64,000 nucleotides of DNA. Origin: Trema orientale. Its lineage: Eukaryota > Streptophyta > Magnoliopsida > Rosales > Cannabaceae. Location: contig JXTC01000083.1 in NCBI GenBank assembly GCA_002914845.1, positions 661,475-725,474 of the forward strand, written 5' to 3'. The notes under the pieces were generated by a model. It saw nothing but the letters and a program-made list of their open reading frames with translations, had not been told where the DNA came from and did no database searches. Of the stretch, positions 24,239 to 37,614 are shown one piece after another (positions within the stretch are counted from its first letter, which is position 1; every line of letters starts with the position of its first letter). A program made the position numbers and the translations under genes.

Positions 24239-26120
24239 TCATAATCTTATAGGCTTATTCTATAAGTATTATTTATGAGACGCAATTAAAGTTGTAATTA
24301 AATATAGCCACCAAAGTTGTTGTATTATTAATGAAAGTATTTACTATAATTAAATATAAGACAAAAGTCAAGATTGTAGCATAGAGGTTTGTTCTTTGCA
24401 CCCCATTTGGATGCCGTATAACATATAGATTAGTTGGATATCTTAAGAAATATTTTGCCGACAAGTAATTCTAACGTCTCCATTGGCTTTTATTATAAAA
24501 CTTACCATATTTCGTAGGAAGTAGTTTCACATATGCATGGGAGGGACATGTAGATTTTACACTAGATCAACAACTTACAATAAATACAAAGGGAAATAAT
24601 TGTTCCTATGAATTTTTAGCTTGAATTAGTATTAAAAGGAACTTTAATTTCTAGATATTAAGCAACAAAACAAGGAATATAGATTCAAATTAAAAATTAA
24701 ATATTTTTATTTTTATTTACGGTACTAACAAGAAAATGGATAACAATGAATAAATAAATTGCATTTTTCTTTTTTCATTGATTGTCGGTGATGATTTTAT
24801 AAATTACAATTATGTTTTTAGTCCCAAGAATTAAAATTAACTTTTCAAGCAAGCATCCGATTAAACCTTATCACGTAGAGCGAGTCTGGTTCTAAACTAC
24901 CAAAGCCAGCTAGAAGAAAAACAACTTCATTTGGTTATGTTGTGAGCCACGCAGTTTGATAACATTGTTGAGTTATCATTTACCAATAAAATATGCATAC
25001 ATTTTTTTTTTCAAATGTAGTTGGATGTTTTCATTTAATCTTTGTTTTAAAACTAAATTGCAATTAATTTTGAGTCAAATCCTAATTTAGTTTGCATTCA
25101 TAACAACCATGTGCATGGAATTAGGTAAAGAAAGCAACCCAATAACCTACATAATCCGTGAAAAGGTTCATTCTCAGAGAAAGATTTAATAGTATAGTAC
25201 ATCAGGAAATGGGTCAAATTAAGTTTCAACAAAACTTACAACTTCCTAGCACTAACATCATAAATCCGTCCAACTACCCCCAACTTAAATACCTCACAAA
25301 TCCATAAATCAGTTTCGGTTATTAAATGTCAGTTATAAATATACCAAGGTTATTCAGTTTTTATACCAATTGATGTCTCATATGTGAATTATTATTTTCC
25401 AATTGATCATATAAGTTAATAACTTTCTATTGAAAATACTTATTAAACATTACTAAACTAATTCATTGATATTCATAATCAATAATGCATTTGTCATAAC
25501 AGTTTAAATTTGACACTTAAAAGTAGTAACGAAAATACTAATTCCCAATGGCTATTTGACAAAATTTTTATTTTTCGTTTGTAAAAGGAAAATGAAGAGT
25601 TTGAATATAACTTCTAGATGTTATTTGAGAATGTCTCATTTCCTTTAATTTTTTTTTTTTAAATTTCACATTTCGAAACATTAATTTATCAAGTAACAAG
25701 CTAGTCCTGAATGTCTCTATTATTAAATAATGGTAAACGAATAAATATTCAATAGTACCAGCGTTAAGGAATTTGTTTAGTAATTCGCAGAAAATGTATT
25801 GTAAAAACGGCGACATCTACTGATAGTTTGACAAGTGGCTAGCAGAACAATATGTGTCAACGATAAGATATTTCTCTCATATTAAGAAATCAACTAAAAT
25901 TCATCCACAATGGATTAAGTGGATGGCTTTTCATTTTGAGCTGAATCAGCCAATTTAGTGGATAAGAGTTTGACTGAAAAAGACTTGTCTTCTCATTATT
26001 TATGCTCACAAAAGCCATCGTTATTGAATTACACTTTCTTAAAAGAAGTGGGTTAATTGTAAAATATATATATATATATTTGCAATTTTAATCTTATTAT
26101 TTGGTCTGTGTAAAATTATA

Positions 26121-26281
26121 TCTTTATATTTGAAATATGTAATTTTCTACTTTATATTTTAAATTTGATGATTTATGTTGACTGTTATATTTTAAATTTG
26201 ATGATTTATCTTTATATTTGAAATATGTAATTTTCTACTTTATATTTTAAATTTGATGATTTATGTTGACTGTTTTAAGTT
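26121..26281. repeat. 88-bp direct tandem duplication
   Basis: TCTTTATATTTGAAATATG starts at 26121 and again at 26209. The sequence in between, including AAATTTGATGATTTATG, is repeated with the same spacing. It is AT-rich and non-coding. Confidence 0.8.
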
Positions 26282-26930
26282 ATTTTCAATATATTTTAAA
26301 TGTCTGTGAGTAGAAATAAGATATCAACAATTTAGATTATGTATTTAGTGCAAAATATATTTTAGTCAATTTGGACACGAATGGTAAATATTTGCAGAAC
26401 TTCTAAATATAGAGGTATAATCTTGTACGAATAAACAAATATGATGAAAATTACAAAAAATCATATTTCAATTTTTTTTTTCGTGTATCGTTATCTCTAA
26501 TTTTTTTTGGGAAAAAAAAAAAACAACAAAACCACTGTGTGGATTGATCATTGAAGTTACGTATCTTTCCCTCTATCTGTCTCCTATTTTCTTCAAGTTA
26601 CATGAAGTCCCTTCAATCTTTAACAAAAGTAGCACATTGTTACAAATTTGAACCCCGTAAATGCAAAAGTAACAAATTAACAGCATTTAAAGGATAGAGA
26701 GATGAAAAAATAAGCAACGAGATAATAAGGAGAAGAGAAAAAACAATGTAGTATAAATAAGAATATGGAAGAAGAATCCAAATTTTGGAAGGCCTCTCAC
26801 TCTGGGCCCACAAGCCTCTTTTAAATGCAAAATGAGTGCGTCCCACGCGGGCTTTGAGCCACCTGTTTCTTTTCAAAGCGCCGGAGGATTGTATCAGTAC
26901 TACATGTGGTACCCGGTTTCACTTCCAAGT

Positions 26931-26940
26931 TTATATATTA
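26931..26940 (+). promoter_or_regulatory. Probable TATA box of TANGO2
   Basis: TTATATATTA followed by TAAAGC lies about 110 bp before the TANGO2 start codon, which leaves room for a short 5' UTR. The call rests on motif and position only. Confidence 0.5.
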
Positions 26941-27051
26941 TAAAGCAAGCAAGCAAAAACCAACGAAGCCAATCCCATAACATAAGATAAAGTTTTAACA
27001 CCGACTCCGTCGTACCAACACTAAAACAATCCAATTCTCAAGCTCAACGCA

Positions 27052-28593
27052 ATGTGTATAGCAGTGTTTGTATGGCAAGCACATCCTCTATACCCTCTAA
27101 TTATCTTCCAAAACAGAGACGAGTACCACAACAGAGCAACAAAGGCATTGGCTTGGTGGGAAGGTTGTGAAAGTGAGATATTAGGAGGAAGAGATGAGGT
27201 CGCTGGAGGAACATGGCTGGCTTGTTCTAGAGAAGGAAGAATGGCTTTGCTCACCAATGTTCTAGAACTTCATTCCCTCCCGGAGGCAAGGACCCGCGGA
27301 GACCTTCCACTTCTTTTTTTACAGGTCACATTGTTACTCACACATTTTTAACATCCTTTAATTCATTTAGCTAATAATTGTCAAGAGTACTGGAAAATAA
27401 TAGTAATAATAATAATGTTATATTATTGCGCTTTTGATGGCATGACAGAGTAGAAAGAGTCCCAGGGAATTTGCGGAACAACTGGTGAAAGAGGCCCATC
27501 AGTACAACGGGTTTAACTTGATTTTGGCTGATATGTCGTCCTTGTCAACGTCCATGGTTTACGTTTCCAACAGGCCCAAAGGAGAGCCCATTCTGGTTCA
27601 GGAGGTTTCTCCGGGCATTCATGTGCTGTCTAATGCAAAGCTCGACTGTCCTTGGCACAAGGTATAGTCCTTAATGTTATGATCAAATCATTGATTAGAT
27701 ATACTATATATATACATATATATATATGTATAGACTAAAACATAAAGGTCGTTAGAGATGTAAAGAGTTCCACAGTCATTTTCACCTCAAGATACGTAAG
27801 TCCATCCACTCCCTTCCAATCCCAAATAATGTGGCTTTATCGTATGTATTAATGTCGTTTTGATGTTGTGTTGTCGTTTTTTTGAGGTTATTGTTATGTT
27901 GATATAGCTTTGTGTTGTTATGATCAAATCATTGATTAGATATACTAGCTTGACTCTCCTTTGTGTTGTTATCTGTTTTTCATTTTGTTGTCGTTTTTAA
28001 TGCAATATATAATATAGGATAGTTAATTTTTCATCATTAATGAATAGTCAAGTTACAGCTTTTGAATATAACAATAATAGGATTATATTGTATACAGGCT
28101 CGGCGGTTAGAATTGAGTTTCCAGGAAGAGATGAGTAGATACGGTGAAAGCGAAATCCCAGTGAAAGAGATGGTTGAGAAACTAATGAGGGACAAAGTTA
28201 AAGCTGATGAAAGCGAGTTACCTGGAATATGTGCTCTTGACTGGGAATTCAATCTAAGCTCTATATTTGTTGAAGTTGACACCCCACTGGTAAAACATTA
28301 ACACCCATCAAGTGTTAGACTCATTCATTCTACATCCTAACCAAAGTAACGATAACAATAATAATAATCAAAGTTGGTTTATCCATTAAAGTTAATAATT
28401 TTCATGATCTGGATTCTGGATCTTGTATTATATGCAGGGTCGTTATGGAACTAGAAGCAGCGCTGCTTTAACTGCAAAAACAAATGGAGAAGTGACCTTT
28501 TACGAGACTCATCTGGACAAAGACACGTGGAAGGAACGAACTGTCACTTACCAGATTCAGAAGCTGAACACAATGGAATCAACCAACAACTAA
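27052..28593 (+). CDS. TANGO2: TANGO2/NRDE-family protein (DUF833)
   Basis: Four exons, 27052-27324, 27449-27661, 28098-28289 and 28438-28593, all with GT-AG borders and phase 0, give 277 residues, the usual family length. The protein starts MCIAVFVW, with Cys2 as the possible N-terminal nucleophile of an Ntn-hydrolase fold after Met removal. The family-naming motif FQNRDEYHNR comes next, then ILGGRDEVAGGTWLA and GRMALLTNV. The C-terminus carries YGTRSSAALT and VTFYETHL, also typical. The animal protein is linked to Golgi organisation, lipid or haem handling and mitochondria; the plant role is unclear. Intron 2 contains a 32-bp direct repeat. The gene faces the SANT-like gene tail to tail, 426 bp apart. 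Confidence 0.93.
27675..27947. repeat. 32-bp direct repeat in TANGO2 intron 2
   Basis: TGTTATGATCAAATCATTG and the bases after it, to ATATACTA, occur identically at 27675-27706 and 27916-27947, an offset of 241 bp. The left copy runs into an AT dinucleotide run. The copies are too long for a usual target-site duplication, so a segmental duplication is more likely. Confidence 0.85.
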
Positions 28594-29019
28594 TTTACAG
28601 GTTCTTCTTAAAAATTGGAGACTGCTCAGTTTGCGCGTGAACAGTGAATATGTATTTGTATATCTACCGTATGGCTCAAGTCATGCGTACTTATATACAG
28701 AAAGAAAGCCTGTCAAATGTCAAGGCACATGATATAACAAATAGCCCAGATTCCTGTTTCGGAGTGAAGAAGAATAAGAAGTGACATAAGTAATAGAATT
28801 ATTCTAACTGTTAATTTGATTAATAATCAAACCAATTAGAACCATCAGCAATTACAATAGAAAAACTAGAAATGTTCTCTATAATTTTAAATTATAGTTG
28901 CAACAATCGAGATGAGCTTCTAACAACCAAATAGATTTTAACTTCCATACGCTAACTGTATATTAATTAGGATCACTTTCCAATCCTAGACTAACTTATC
29001 TGCAATTACACAAAGTACC
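28594..29019. other. Shared 3' intergenic region, convergent genes
   Basis: Holds the 3' UTRs of the plus-strand TANGO2 gene and the minus-strand SANT-like gene. No other feature is seen. Confidence 0.5.
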
Positions 29020-30067
29020 TCAAAAGTCCTGAGGACTATACATCATCTGCAGCAAAAATTCCTTGCGTTCATCAACTGGGCATCCAAAGAAGGCTCTCAC
29101 CCTTCCAGCATTTGCAATTAGGAAAGTGTAGGCCCTAAACCGTAACTGGAAATCAATACCTATATTTACGAGTTCTTTGAAAACATCTTGCTCTGAATAG
29201 ACACGGGGTCGACTCCTCTCTGCAATGGCATTTCCCTCCCTAATGGCTGCAGCAACATCTTTAATTGCTTCCCTGACACTTGCAAATTCTCTCTCAAATT
29301 CAAAATTCTTTGTGGCCTTTCGCTTCTTGCCTTTCGAGGACGTTGCGGAAAGAGAAGGTGCCTGAGAATCGATTTGAGAATTTGCTTCTGCTGAAGTTGG
29401 TAGCATGTCATTTGCACCGTTTGCACCATTTAAGTCCTCTAAAGTAAAAGCCACCTCATTCTGAAAGGTCACATGATCACCGCAGTCCAAATTGCTACTA
29501 TTGTTCAAGTTAACACAATGATTTGCTTCGTCTTTGACCACAACAGGACTGTCGCTGGTTTCATTTGCAAAAAGCATCAGTAGTTTATCATAGTTGCCTA
29601 TTGGTGTAAACATCCATTTTCTTGCATCGGGTCTTGCCTATAAACAGAGTGCAGACAGCTTTAGACATTAGTTGCAATATAAAATATTATACCACATCAA
29701 CTAGATTAGTTGGAAGATGATTTACACTGATCAGGTCTTTCCACACTTCAGGGTCTGCAGTCCACAGTTTTGTCTCTGGACTCCATGTAAAATCATTAAT
29801 ACCACCAAAAAGATTATAACACTCTTTGAAATGAAGCTTAAGAGTTTTCATACGATTTTTCAAGTGATCTTTTTGAAATGGCTCTCCAAGTCTATCACGC
29901 ATTTCTTTCACAATGTTATTGTAAGCTGCACTAGTGAAAACCTTATCCACCCTGTTTCCCATGCTTTGCTGATGAACAAGAGCCTCAACAAAAACATCAT
30001 CCCAGCGCTCCGTCCATTTTACATTGAACCTTTTATCCTCATTATTCCTCTTTACTTTGTTCCCCAT
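29020..30067 (-). CDS. Myb/SANT-like DNA-binding domain protein
   Basis: Two coding exons, 30067-29726 and 29637-29020, phase 0, give 319 residues. Residues about 15-105 form a Myb/SANT-like domain: KWTERWDDVFVEALVHQ, FTSAAYNNIVKEMRDRLG, LKNRMKTLKLHFKECYNLF, TWSPETKLWTADPEVWKDL. These domains descend from Harbinger-type transposase partners and occur in L10-interacting MYB-like plant proteins. A polar linker contains the basic KGKKRKATKNFEF. The C-terminus (FASVREAIKDVAAAI, then GRVRAFFGCPVDERKEF) is a conserved helical part of the same family. The acceptor TTTGCAG at 30077-30083 just upstream of the ATG, and a donor at 31230, suggest that the 5' UTR is spliced. Target genes are unknown. Confidence 0.85.
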
Positions 30068-31597
30068 CTATATCACCTGCAAATGTACACAATACCAAAT
30101 AAATGGTTGTGGAAAATCAAATTATCACTCAGTAATAAAAAAGGTATGCATCATAAGAGACATGCCTTGATATTCTTCTTTATATGCTTGAATAGCTTAT
30201 TAGAATAGCAAAAGGAAGTTCCCCTTCGCTCCAAATCTTTTCAATTCTCAACATTTACTGAATAATTGCATGTACCAGTACCTGTAAGTGTGCATACGTA
30301 CATAATGTCAACACCACTATAAAGAAGGGAAAATGAAAACAGATAGGAACCATATTCCATTTAGCTGTAATGAAAAATGGGTGCAAAGAATAGAGCATCA
30401 GTCAACAAACCATTCAACATGTGAACTTACCTGAAGTTCAGAGATCAAGTGTAAACCATCATTTGCACTAGCTTTGCACCCGAAAAAAGAAAAATGGACA
30501 TAAAAATAGTTGCACACGATGCAGAAAAATGTGCAACTAACGAATTCGCATTTGACATATGTATGTATCTGGACTGGGAGAAAAGTGGTAGAAGTATGTA
30601 GTAGCAGAACAAAACAAAAGGAACAAATCATTCAAATGACTAAACAAACTGACAAAAAAGAAAAATCACAATATCATGTAGAAAAGGGAAAAGGGTATCA
30701 CGTAGTAGTAATCAGCAATAAAGGGTTTGTTTTCTGAAAGCGATATAGCATAATCCAATATAGTTTTTAAAACAAACTGTGGGGAACCCAGACGTATTAA
30801 GGCCACGGATAATCATACAGGTAAATTAAGCACTACACAAACAAAGTAAATGTCCTATAATAACACCAACCCAAACATGTGGCTCGTAATAAGGAACGGT
30901 CCAAGCAATGTAGAGATAAACTATGAGTAATTACAAGGAAAATTCACAAAAAGAAGGCTGGGTTGTTTGTTTCAGCCAAAAACGAAGGAAATGGCCTCTG
31001 TTGTTCCTCTTTGCAATTCTTGCCGGTCAGCATGAGATTAATATTTCTACCGTTCAAATGTTGTGGAATGGGTTTGATGATCATATAAGAGTAAGACCTG
31101 CCAGAACCCAACACTGTAAACCCACAATAAATAAACAAAAATGAACGAACGAAAGAAGGAAAATAAATTCGGAAACCCTAATTCGAGCTATAAATAAAAT
31201 AAATTGTAGAATAATTGAGCAGAAGAGTACCTGGTAAGGAGTTGGTACTTCTTAGGGATCAAAGCGAGGGAGATGGAGTGAAGCTGAAGGCTGAACCCTA
31301 AAGACCACGATGTTACCGATGAGTGCAGGCCACCGAAGTAGGTAGCAAGTTAGGAGGAAAGGAACCCTCGTTTTCTAACCACCATTCAACCAATGCTGAC
31401 GCTGGGCACCCGTATGGGCCCCCTAGTAGGACAATTGGGAAAAGTACGTAAATACCCGTTTTCTTAAGCATATTTTCATACATACTCGTTTTCTATTTTT
31501 GCTTCACAAAAAGCCGTTTTTACACCTATTTTCGGAGAAATATATACCACAAGTATTTTATACCACAGTATATATTAGGTATAAATTTACACTATAA
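30068..31597 (-). other. Spliced 5' UTR region of the SANT-like gene
   Basis: On the minus strand an acceptor TTTGCAG ends at 30077, and donors CCAG/GTACTC (exon end 31231) and TTCAG/GTAAGT (exon end 30431) fit one or two non-coding upstream exons. The transcript start is probably near 31250-31340. No coding gene is recognised here. Confidence 0.4.
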
Positions 31598-32739
31598 TGG
31601 CACGTGTACTTCGTATGAGAATTATTATTTGCAGTATGTTGTTTACATAAAACTAATAAGAATGGGAATCGTATTCATTAGAATACTATTCATTTATTTA
31701 CTTAACCCAGAAAAAGTAATGAGAATGTATTATATTTACTAAATTGTCCTTTTAAATGCATGTACGATTTAAAGTAGATAAATTGTATGGGGTAAAATTA
31801 TATTTTACAATTTTAATAATTAAAAAAGAGAAAAAGAGTGTTTACGAGTAATCAGACTCCTTAGAGTGTTGGTGGGGGAAGCATTCTCATTTTTTTCTCC
31901 TAAATTTGTGTGGGCCCCACGTATTTTCCCCTTTCTCGTATTTTAGTAAACTTTTGTATTAGGAGTGCTCAAAAAAATCGCCAAACCGTGGAAACTACCC
32001 AATCCAGTCCAAACCGCTCAATCAAAGCGGATTCTCTTCTTAAATCGCCGGTTACGGATTAGAAAAAATGAAAAACGACTTGGCCAGTTCGATTTTCGAT
32101 TTTGGACAAATTTGGTTGGATTCAAACCGAACCGGCCAATAAATTTGTATATATATATATTTTTTAGAAAAAATATGTATATTAATAGTTAAAAATTTAA
32201 GCTCATTCATTCTAATTGAGTAATGATTACTTTTAGCTCATTTAAGACTATGTCACTTAAGACTCTTATGATATTTTAGACTTTAAAACTTGTTGTTGTT
32301 ATGTGTTTAAGATTAAAGATTTTAAGTTTGCTATTCAATTTTGATTAGGTTGTAAGTTGTAACTAAAATATAAGTTTATTAGGACTTTCGATTTGGTTGT
32401 ACCTTTTAACTATGTTATGGTTTCGTTTTATATTTGGATTTTAAATTTTAGATGAAATATGATTATGATATGAGCTTGGTTGATGTTATAATAATTCAAA
32501 TTTTGTAAGTCTTCAAACCGCAAAAACCGCCCAAATTGGTCGCAAAAATGTAGGTGCGGTCTGGCCGGTTTGAATCGATAAACTAAAACCTTACGGATTG
32601 ATAAACCGGTCAAACTGCACATTCGGATTGATTTCTGCATTGGCGATTTAGACCATTCAGACCGGCCATGAACACACCTACTTTGTATAAGAATCATTAC
32701 CCCATATATTATTCCCATTACTCTTTAGTAAACATGCCA
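31598..32739. mobile_element. TIR repeat, copy 2 (interrupted)
   Basis: Same element as 16045-16508. Left end TGGCACGTGTACT, right end AGTAAACATGCCA, TAA on both flanks. Without the 721-bp insertion and its 8-bp duplication it is about 413 bp and aligns to copy 1 throughout, including GGTGGGGGAAG and TGTGTGGGCCCC. Non-coding. Confidence 0.8.
31960..32680. mobile_element. 721-bp hAT-like element nested in the TIR repeat
   Basis: Left end TAGGAGTGCTCA and the reverse complement of the right end, TAGGTGTGTTCA, form short inverted termini. The flanks TTTTGTAT (31952-31959) and CTTTGTAT (32681-32688) are an 8-bp duplication with one difference, as hAT transposases make. Copy 1 of the host repeat has the uninterrupted site CTTTTGTATAGGAATC. 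The ends are rich in AAACCG and ACCGGCC motifs in both orientations (subterminal repeats). It has no transposase, so it is non-autonomous. Confidence 0.85.
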
Positions 32740-34606
32740 TAAATGTAAACTGCAGATAAAAATTCACAATTGAAAATGTATACCACACAAACTTTACATA
32801 TGAAAGGTATTTTTGACAAAAAGAATAAAATAAAAAACAAATATTTGTGAAATATAAGGCACAAAAACATGTACCGAGCGTAAATTTCTTAGCACAATTT
32901 GTTTTCTTTTGTTTCACGACGAAATTAGGCTCATTAAAATATATTGGGGTTGACTTTTTAACTTTAGCGGTGTGTTTTGAGTTTTTTGTTTTATACAAGT
33001 TTTATAATCAAGTTTCAAATGTATCACATTTTTTCCCTTACTAGTTGAGAGTCGTCTATTGACTAGCTGACTTTTGTGAACTGACTATATGACTTATTGA
33101 TTTAGCCTTTAAGATTTGTCAATTGATTAATTAAGTTTTATCAACCAACCAGTTGAGATTTAAAACTATAGAAGGGGTATTTTGATATTATATTGATTTT
33201 GCTCTTAACAAAATGACCGAATTTGGACTTTTTAAAATATATTCGCTTTTCAAATATTGTAACAAAGTTCTCGGTATATTCTACGGTCCACCGATATACA
33301 TAATACATAAATAAAGCTAGTATATCACTAGGAATTGATTATATTTCGCCCCATCTAGCTATAGTATATAAAGTAAAAATAAATAAACGAATATTTATCA
33401 AAATGAGAGTTTCATAAAGTTTAGGTCAATAATGTGTGTTTTTTGGAAAGGTTAGATTTTTCGAATTTATATTTTTTTTAACGTTGGTTTGATGTTTATA
33501 TCGATGATGGTCTATATATTTTACGAGGATTCAGTTAAATTTTGATGATTTTATAATTTGCAATGGATTTTGACTCATTTTCAATTATATTTCATGTGTA
33601 AAGTATGGGAGATGAGCTTTTTTTTTTATGTTAAAATTTGATTTTAATTTTATGATGTTCATCAGATCTTGCCTAATTTTTTAGGATTCTCGATGTTATT
33701 TCCATGTTAGTTGTTATATAGAAAGTTTTCACTTTTCAGTACCATTTTGAGTTAGTATTTGAGAGGACGCCCGGGCTAGAGGTGCTCAGTCCATGAAATG
33801 CCGTAGATATATCTTCTTGGAGAATGAGAATTGATAACGTGTATTTCATCGCTCATGTGGAAAGAAAATTCAATATAAATGATTATTGTAAAGTTTATCC
33901 TCGATGTCCATATAATAAGTAACAATTCAAATCATTAAATACATAACTAAGCGTAGCGTAAGATAATAACACGCCCGTCGATATTGGCTTTGGTGAGGGA
34001 ATCGTGTCATGCTTTCTAGACTCGAAGACAATTGGCAAATGGATTAATAGCTATGTATCTACCCTACATACATTTCAATGTTCGGTCCATATACTATTGA
34101 CCGATGAGTTCTAAATTTATGTTTGCGGGCATATGGACTCTACAATTTAAATGATTTGAAACCAGAGTTCAGTTTATGACAGAAACATTTGGCAATAGAG
34201 TAATGTTAATGATACCAAAAACTTCCACAAAATATTTATATCAGTAATATGATATTCATTTTCATTGTTATCTTATGTGATATATCTTTTATTTTTTGCC
34301 TTCACCACAAAAGAACTATCTTATTTTCCCAAAAAAAAGAGAGAAAAGCTACTAGAGCGAACTCTAAAAGATAAGGCGGGACATCCGAGATTCATTTTTT
34401 ATTGAAATGCCTAATTATCTTGACTCCATAGAACGAAACTTATACCTAAACTTATACCTAGTATGCTAGCATGCTATTCACTAAGGAGGCAATCTTGTTT
34501 TTTCTGCTCTATGAGAGGCGCCCTGGCAAGTTTAGTAATTGAAATAGATACCATATCATGTGATATAAATTTTTGATGTCTCTAGTATTATTCTTTGGCA
34601 TTAAGG

Positions 34607-35039
34607 ACATCTCCAATCTGATTACATTGTGGTGTAATATACCAGTTTGTTGTCATAAAAGGCTCTCAAACTAAACTCCAAAAGGCCCTTTAACCAAATC
34701 TATTCTTTACACCAAATTTAGTACAATATCATTCATTTAGTGTTAGTTTTAGAATTTTTAATTTGTTTCATTATTATTTCCGCTAGCATCCTTACTTTAT
34801 AACTTTCTACAATCTTCAATCCCTAATATATCCTTCTTTTTTTAATAATATATTGAATAGTTTGTGGAATAAATTAATTGTTAGGAATTGAAAAAAAAAA
34901 ATCAAGAAAATTATTGGAATATTCCTTTTAATGTAACTTTTGGTGCAATATATTATAAATTAACTTTTAAAATTATGTGAAAGTTATATTATTTTGGTAT
35001 GATAGTTACACCATTTTAATGTTTTAGGTTAGAAGTGAC
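34607..35039. mobile_element. Probable ~430-bp MITE
   Basis: The left side reads TCTCCAATCTGATTACA then GGTGTAATATA. The reverse complement of the right side reads TTCTAACCTAAAACATT then GGTGTAACTAT. The terminal similarity is imperfect, and ends are estimated to about 10 bp. Non-coding. Confidence 0.5.
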
Positions 35040-35180
35040 ATAAGGTAACAACCACTGACGGTCCAACCCCTATAATGGATCAATATATCAAAATGGAAAG
35101 GGAAATTGAGCATTTTACCATATTTTTAGGAAAAAAAAAAAGACTGAAAAATACGATGGCATGTGTTTTCTATATGTCTA

Positions 35181-35333
35181 GTACTGTTTTTATTAGAAAA
35201 ATGTCATTTTTTAAAAAATATTTAAAAAAATATAATTTTTTAAAATAGTAACTAGGAACCAGTAACTAGTTTCTGGAAACTGATAACTAATAACCATTTT
35301 AAAAATAATATTTTTCTAATAAAAACTGTGCAC
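35181..35333. mobile_element. ~153-bp MITE
   Basis: The left arm ACTGTTTTTATTAGAAAAA at about 35183 is matched by the reverse complement of AATAAAAACTGTGCAC near 35319-35333, with complementarity continuing inward (ATGTCATTTTT against ATATTATTTTT). The centre has AGTAACTAG repeats. Non-coding. Confidence 0.65.
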
Positions 35334-36939
35334 AAATTAGAGAAAAAAAAATATGACCTCTGTATTTTTGTTTTTGTTTTTTTCTTTTTGTTTTTACATG
35401 TAAATGAAAAGACTTTAATAAGACATAAAAAAACCCAAATGTAAATGAAAGGACTTTAATAAGACATAAAAACAAGTTAAAATTCATATGGGACAATTCA
35501 TTGGTGAATGCGTCAAAGAATATGAGGAGAGGTGCAAAAGGCCATAGAAAGATGTTGAATACTAGGCACATCTACACCATGTACGACCGCGATGTATGAT
35601 TGTGATTTGAGCTTAAACAATCAATAGAGTGTTGAGATTGCAATGATGCCTTTGTGCAAAATTTTGCCATATTTTTAGTCGTCTACTTGTGAATTTGATG
35701 ACTTAAAAACCGGGGAAAAGCCTAATGTATTTAAATGCATAAAACTATTAGTCCATGTACCGCCACAGTGTAAAAACAAGTATACTTGATTTATACTGTC
35801 CGTCTATTATTTCAAAATAAGTTCACATGATTTATGGTTTCCAGCGAGGCTGAATCCCATAGCTTTATTTTATTTTTTTTATTAAGTTCAATTAATAGAT
35901 ATCCATTATTTGTTTTTCCTCTTAATTTTCCGAAACATTTTGTCTCTGCATTTTAAAAACGTTTATATGATTTTTGTTTTTCAATTTAACAAAATGTTCA
36001 AAATAATTTTGTAAACATTCGACTCTAAAATGGGAGACTTAGAACATTTCTGAGTAAACAGTGCTACAAATAAGACTTCATAGTTTATTGATGGCTTTTG
36101 AGAACCACAGAAACTTACTTTTCCAGTGATGAGCATTTTGTATATCAAAACATTCGTCTATTTTTTTATTAGAAGAACGTTAAAGGATCATTCTCATATC
36201 TCGTTATTTGACACGTGAATTTTATTATATTTTATAATATTATTAAGATGTGATATATTTTAGTGAAATCCACGTGTTAAACAATGAAACAATATAATTG
36301 TCCAAATACTGCTCTTTCCATTATGGAAGACTAGTGTTAGTTTTTCTTTACCATAAATTGTTTAATAGCTTTGATCGAAAAAATACTTTGTTAGTTTGAA
36401 TAAATTCATTTTTTTAAATATTTGAAGATAATTAAATGAAAAGGAAGAAAAAAATATCTCTTGTCAAAAGAATCAAAGCTGATGAGATATTGAAAATTAA
36501 AATACTAATGAGTACTCGTCGTGATCTATAATTTACGTGGGTCACTTAAAATTTTCCGCATAGTCAATTTTTCCCACTAAGTATTAACAAATAAAAGCGA
36601 TGATCCCATAGAGCCTAAGCAATAACCACACAAAAAAAAAAAAAGAATAAATATTGCGTAAACTTACTTTTAATCTTGAGATTTTTGTTTAGAGTAATAT
36701 TAGAGTTACACAAAATTTATGCCGTAGAAAAAGATTTGAGTTTAAATTATGTGTCTTGTTACTCTTTTGTTGTTATGATTAATTTTCTTGTCAATTCAAG
36801 TCCTATTGTCTTTGTTTTGGTTGTTGAATTAAAAATTGTAGGAAGGGTTTTTCATCAATACAAAAATCCCATATATTTCACCTCAAAAAAGAAAAAGAAA
36901 AAGAAAACCTAGTATATATATATATTTTATGACAATTAG

Positions 36940-37614
36940 AGTGTGTTTGATTGGATAGAATGGACCTTGGAATAGAATGACCATTCTATCATTTGGTTTA
37001 AAAGTTGAGTGTGGAATAAGAATTCTATTAGAAACTAAATTCCACTATTTGATGAACTTATATTTCCATTACTTCTCCTTAAGAATTCCCTTTCAATTAC
37101 TTAGTTAATTGCCAAATAAAATATTTTTTCTTTTTTACCCACCAAATTCATTATTTAATTTTTACATATATTTAAGAATTTTAATAGTAAAATTTATTAT
37201 TTCTATTTTACCCATAAATAGTAATATCTATTTTTGCAGAATTTCAATGTACAAGTTTATTTCTATTACCTTGTAATATCCAATTTTTTTCTTAAATTTC
37301 TCATATTCAGTTACTTACACGCCTCTAAATAAAAGGCCAAATTGAAAGTAAATTTGGGTATTATGTTTTATATTTGTAATGTAATTTTGTTAAATAAAAT
37401 ATTGATATGTTAGTTTAAATGTTATTTTTTTTAATAGATTGAAATAATAATTTACAATTAATCAACTAACTATTCAATAGTTAAACTATATGTAAGATTT
37501 AAAAAATAAGAGTGTTATTGTCAATAAAACTTTTATTCTATTCCATTCTAACAGGTAACTAAACATAATAATTTTTATTCCACAAATGATTCTAAGTTTC
37601 AACCAAACAACGAA
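36940..37614. mobile_element. Possible degraded Tourist-like element
   Basis: GTGTGTTTGATTGG at the left and the complement of CAACCAAACAACG at the right resemble the GTTTGGTT termini of PIF/Harbinger MITEs. The interior has GGAATAGAATG-type motifs in both orientations. Boundaries are approximate. Confidence 0.4.

Larger units (their letters stand above)
24234..27051. other. Gene-free region upstream of TANGO2
   Basis: AT-rich intergenic DNA. It contains an 88-bp tandem duplication (26121-26281) and, near the right end, the TANGO2 promoter. Open frames at 24273-24464, 25568-25816 and 26640-26876 show no domain. Confidence 0.45.

Noticed and set aside
33750-34150. Slightly GC-richer patch with CGCCCGGGC and ACGCCCGTCGATATTGG
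   Set aside because: It could be an old transposon remnant, but no frame, terminus or repeat partner could be found in the window.
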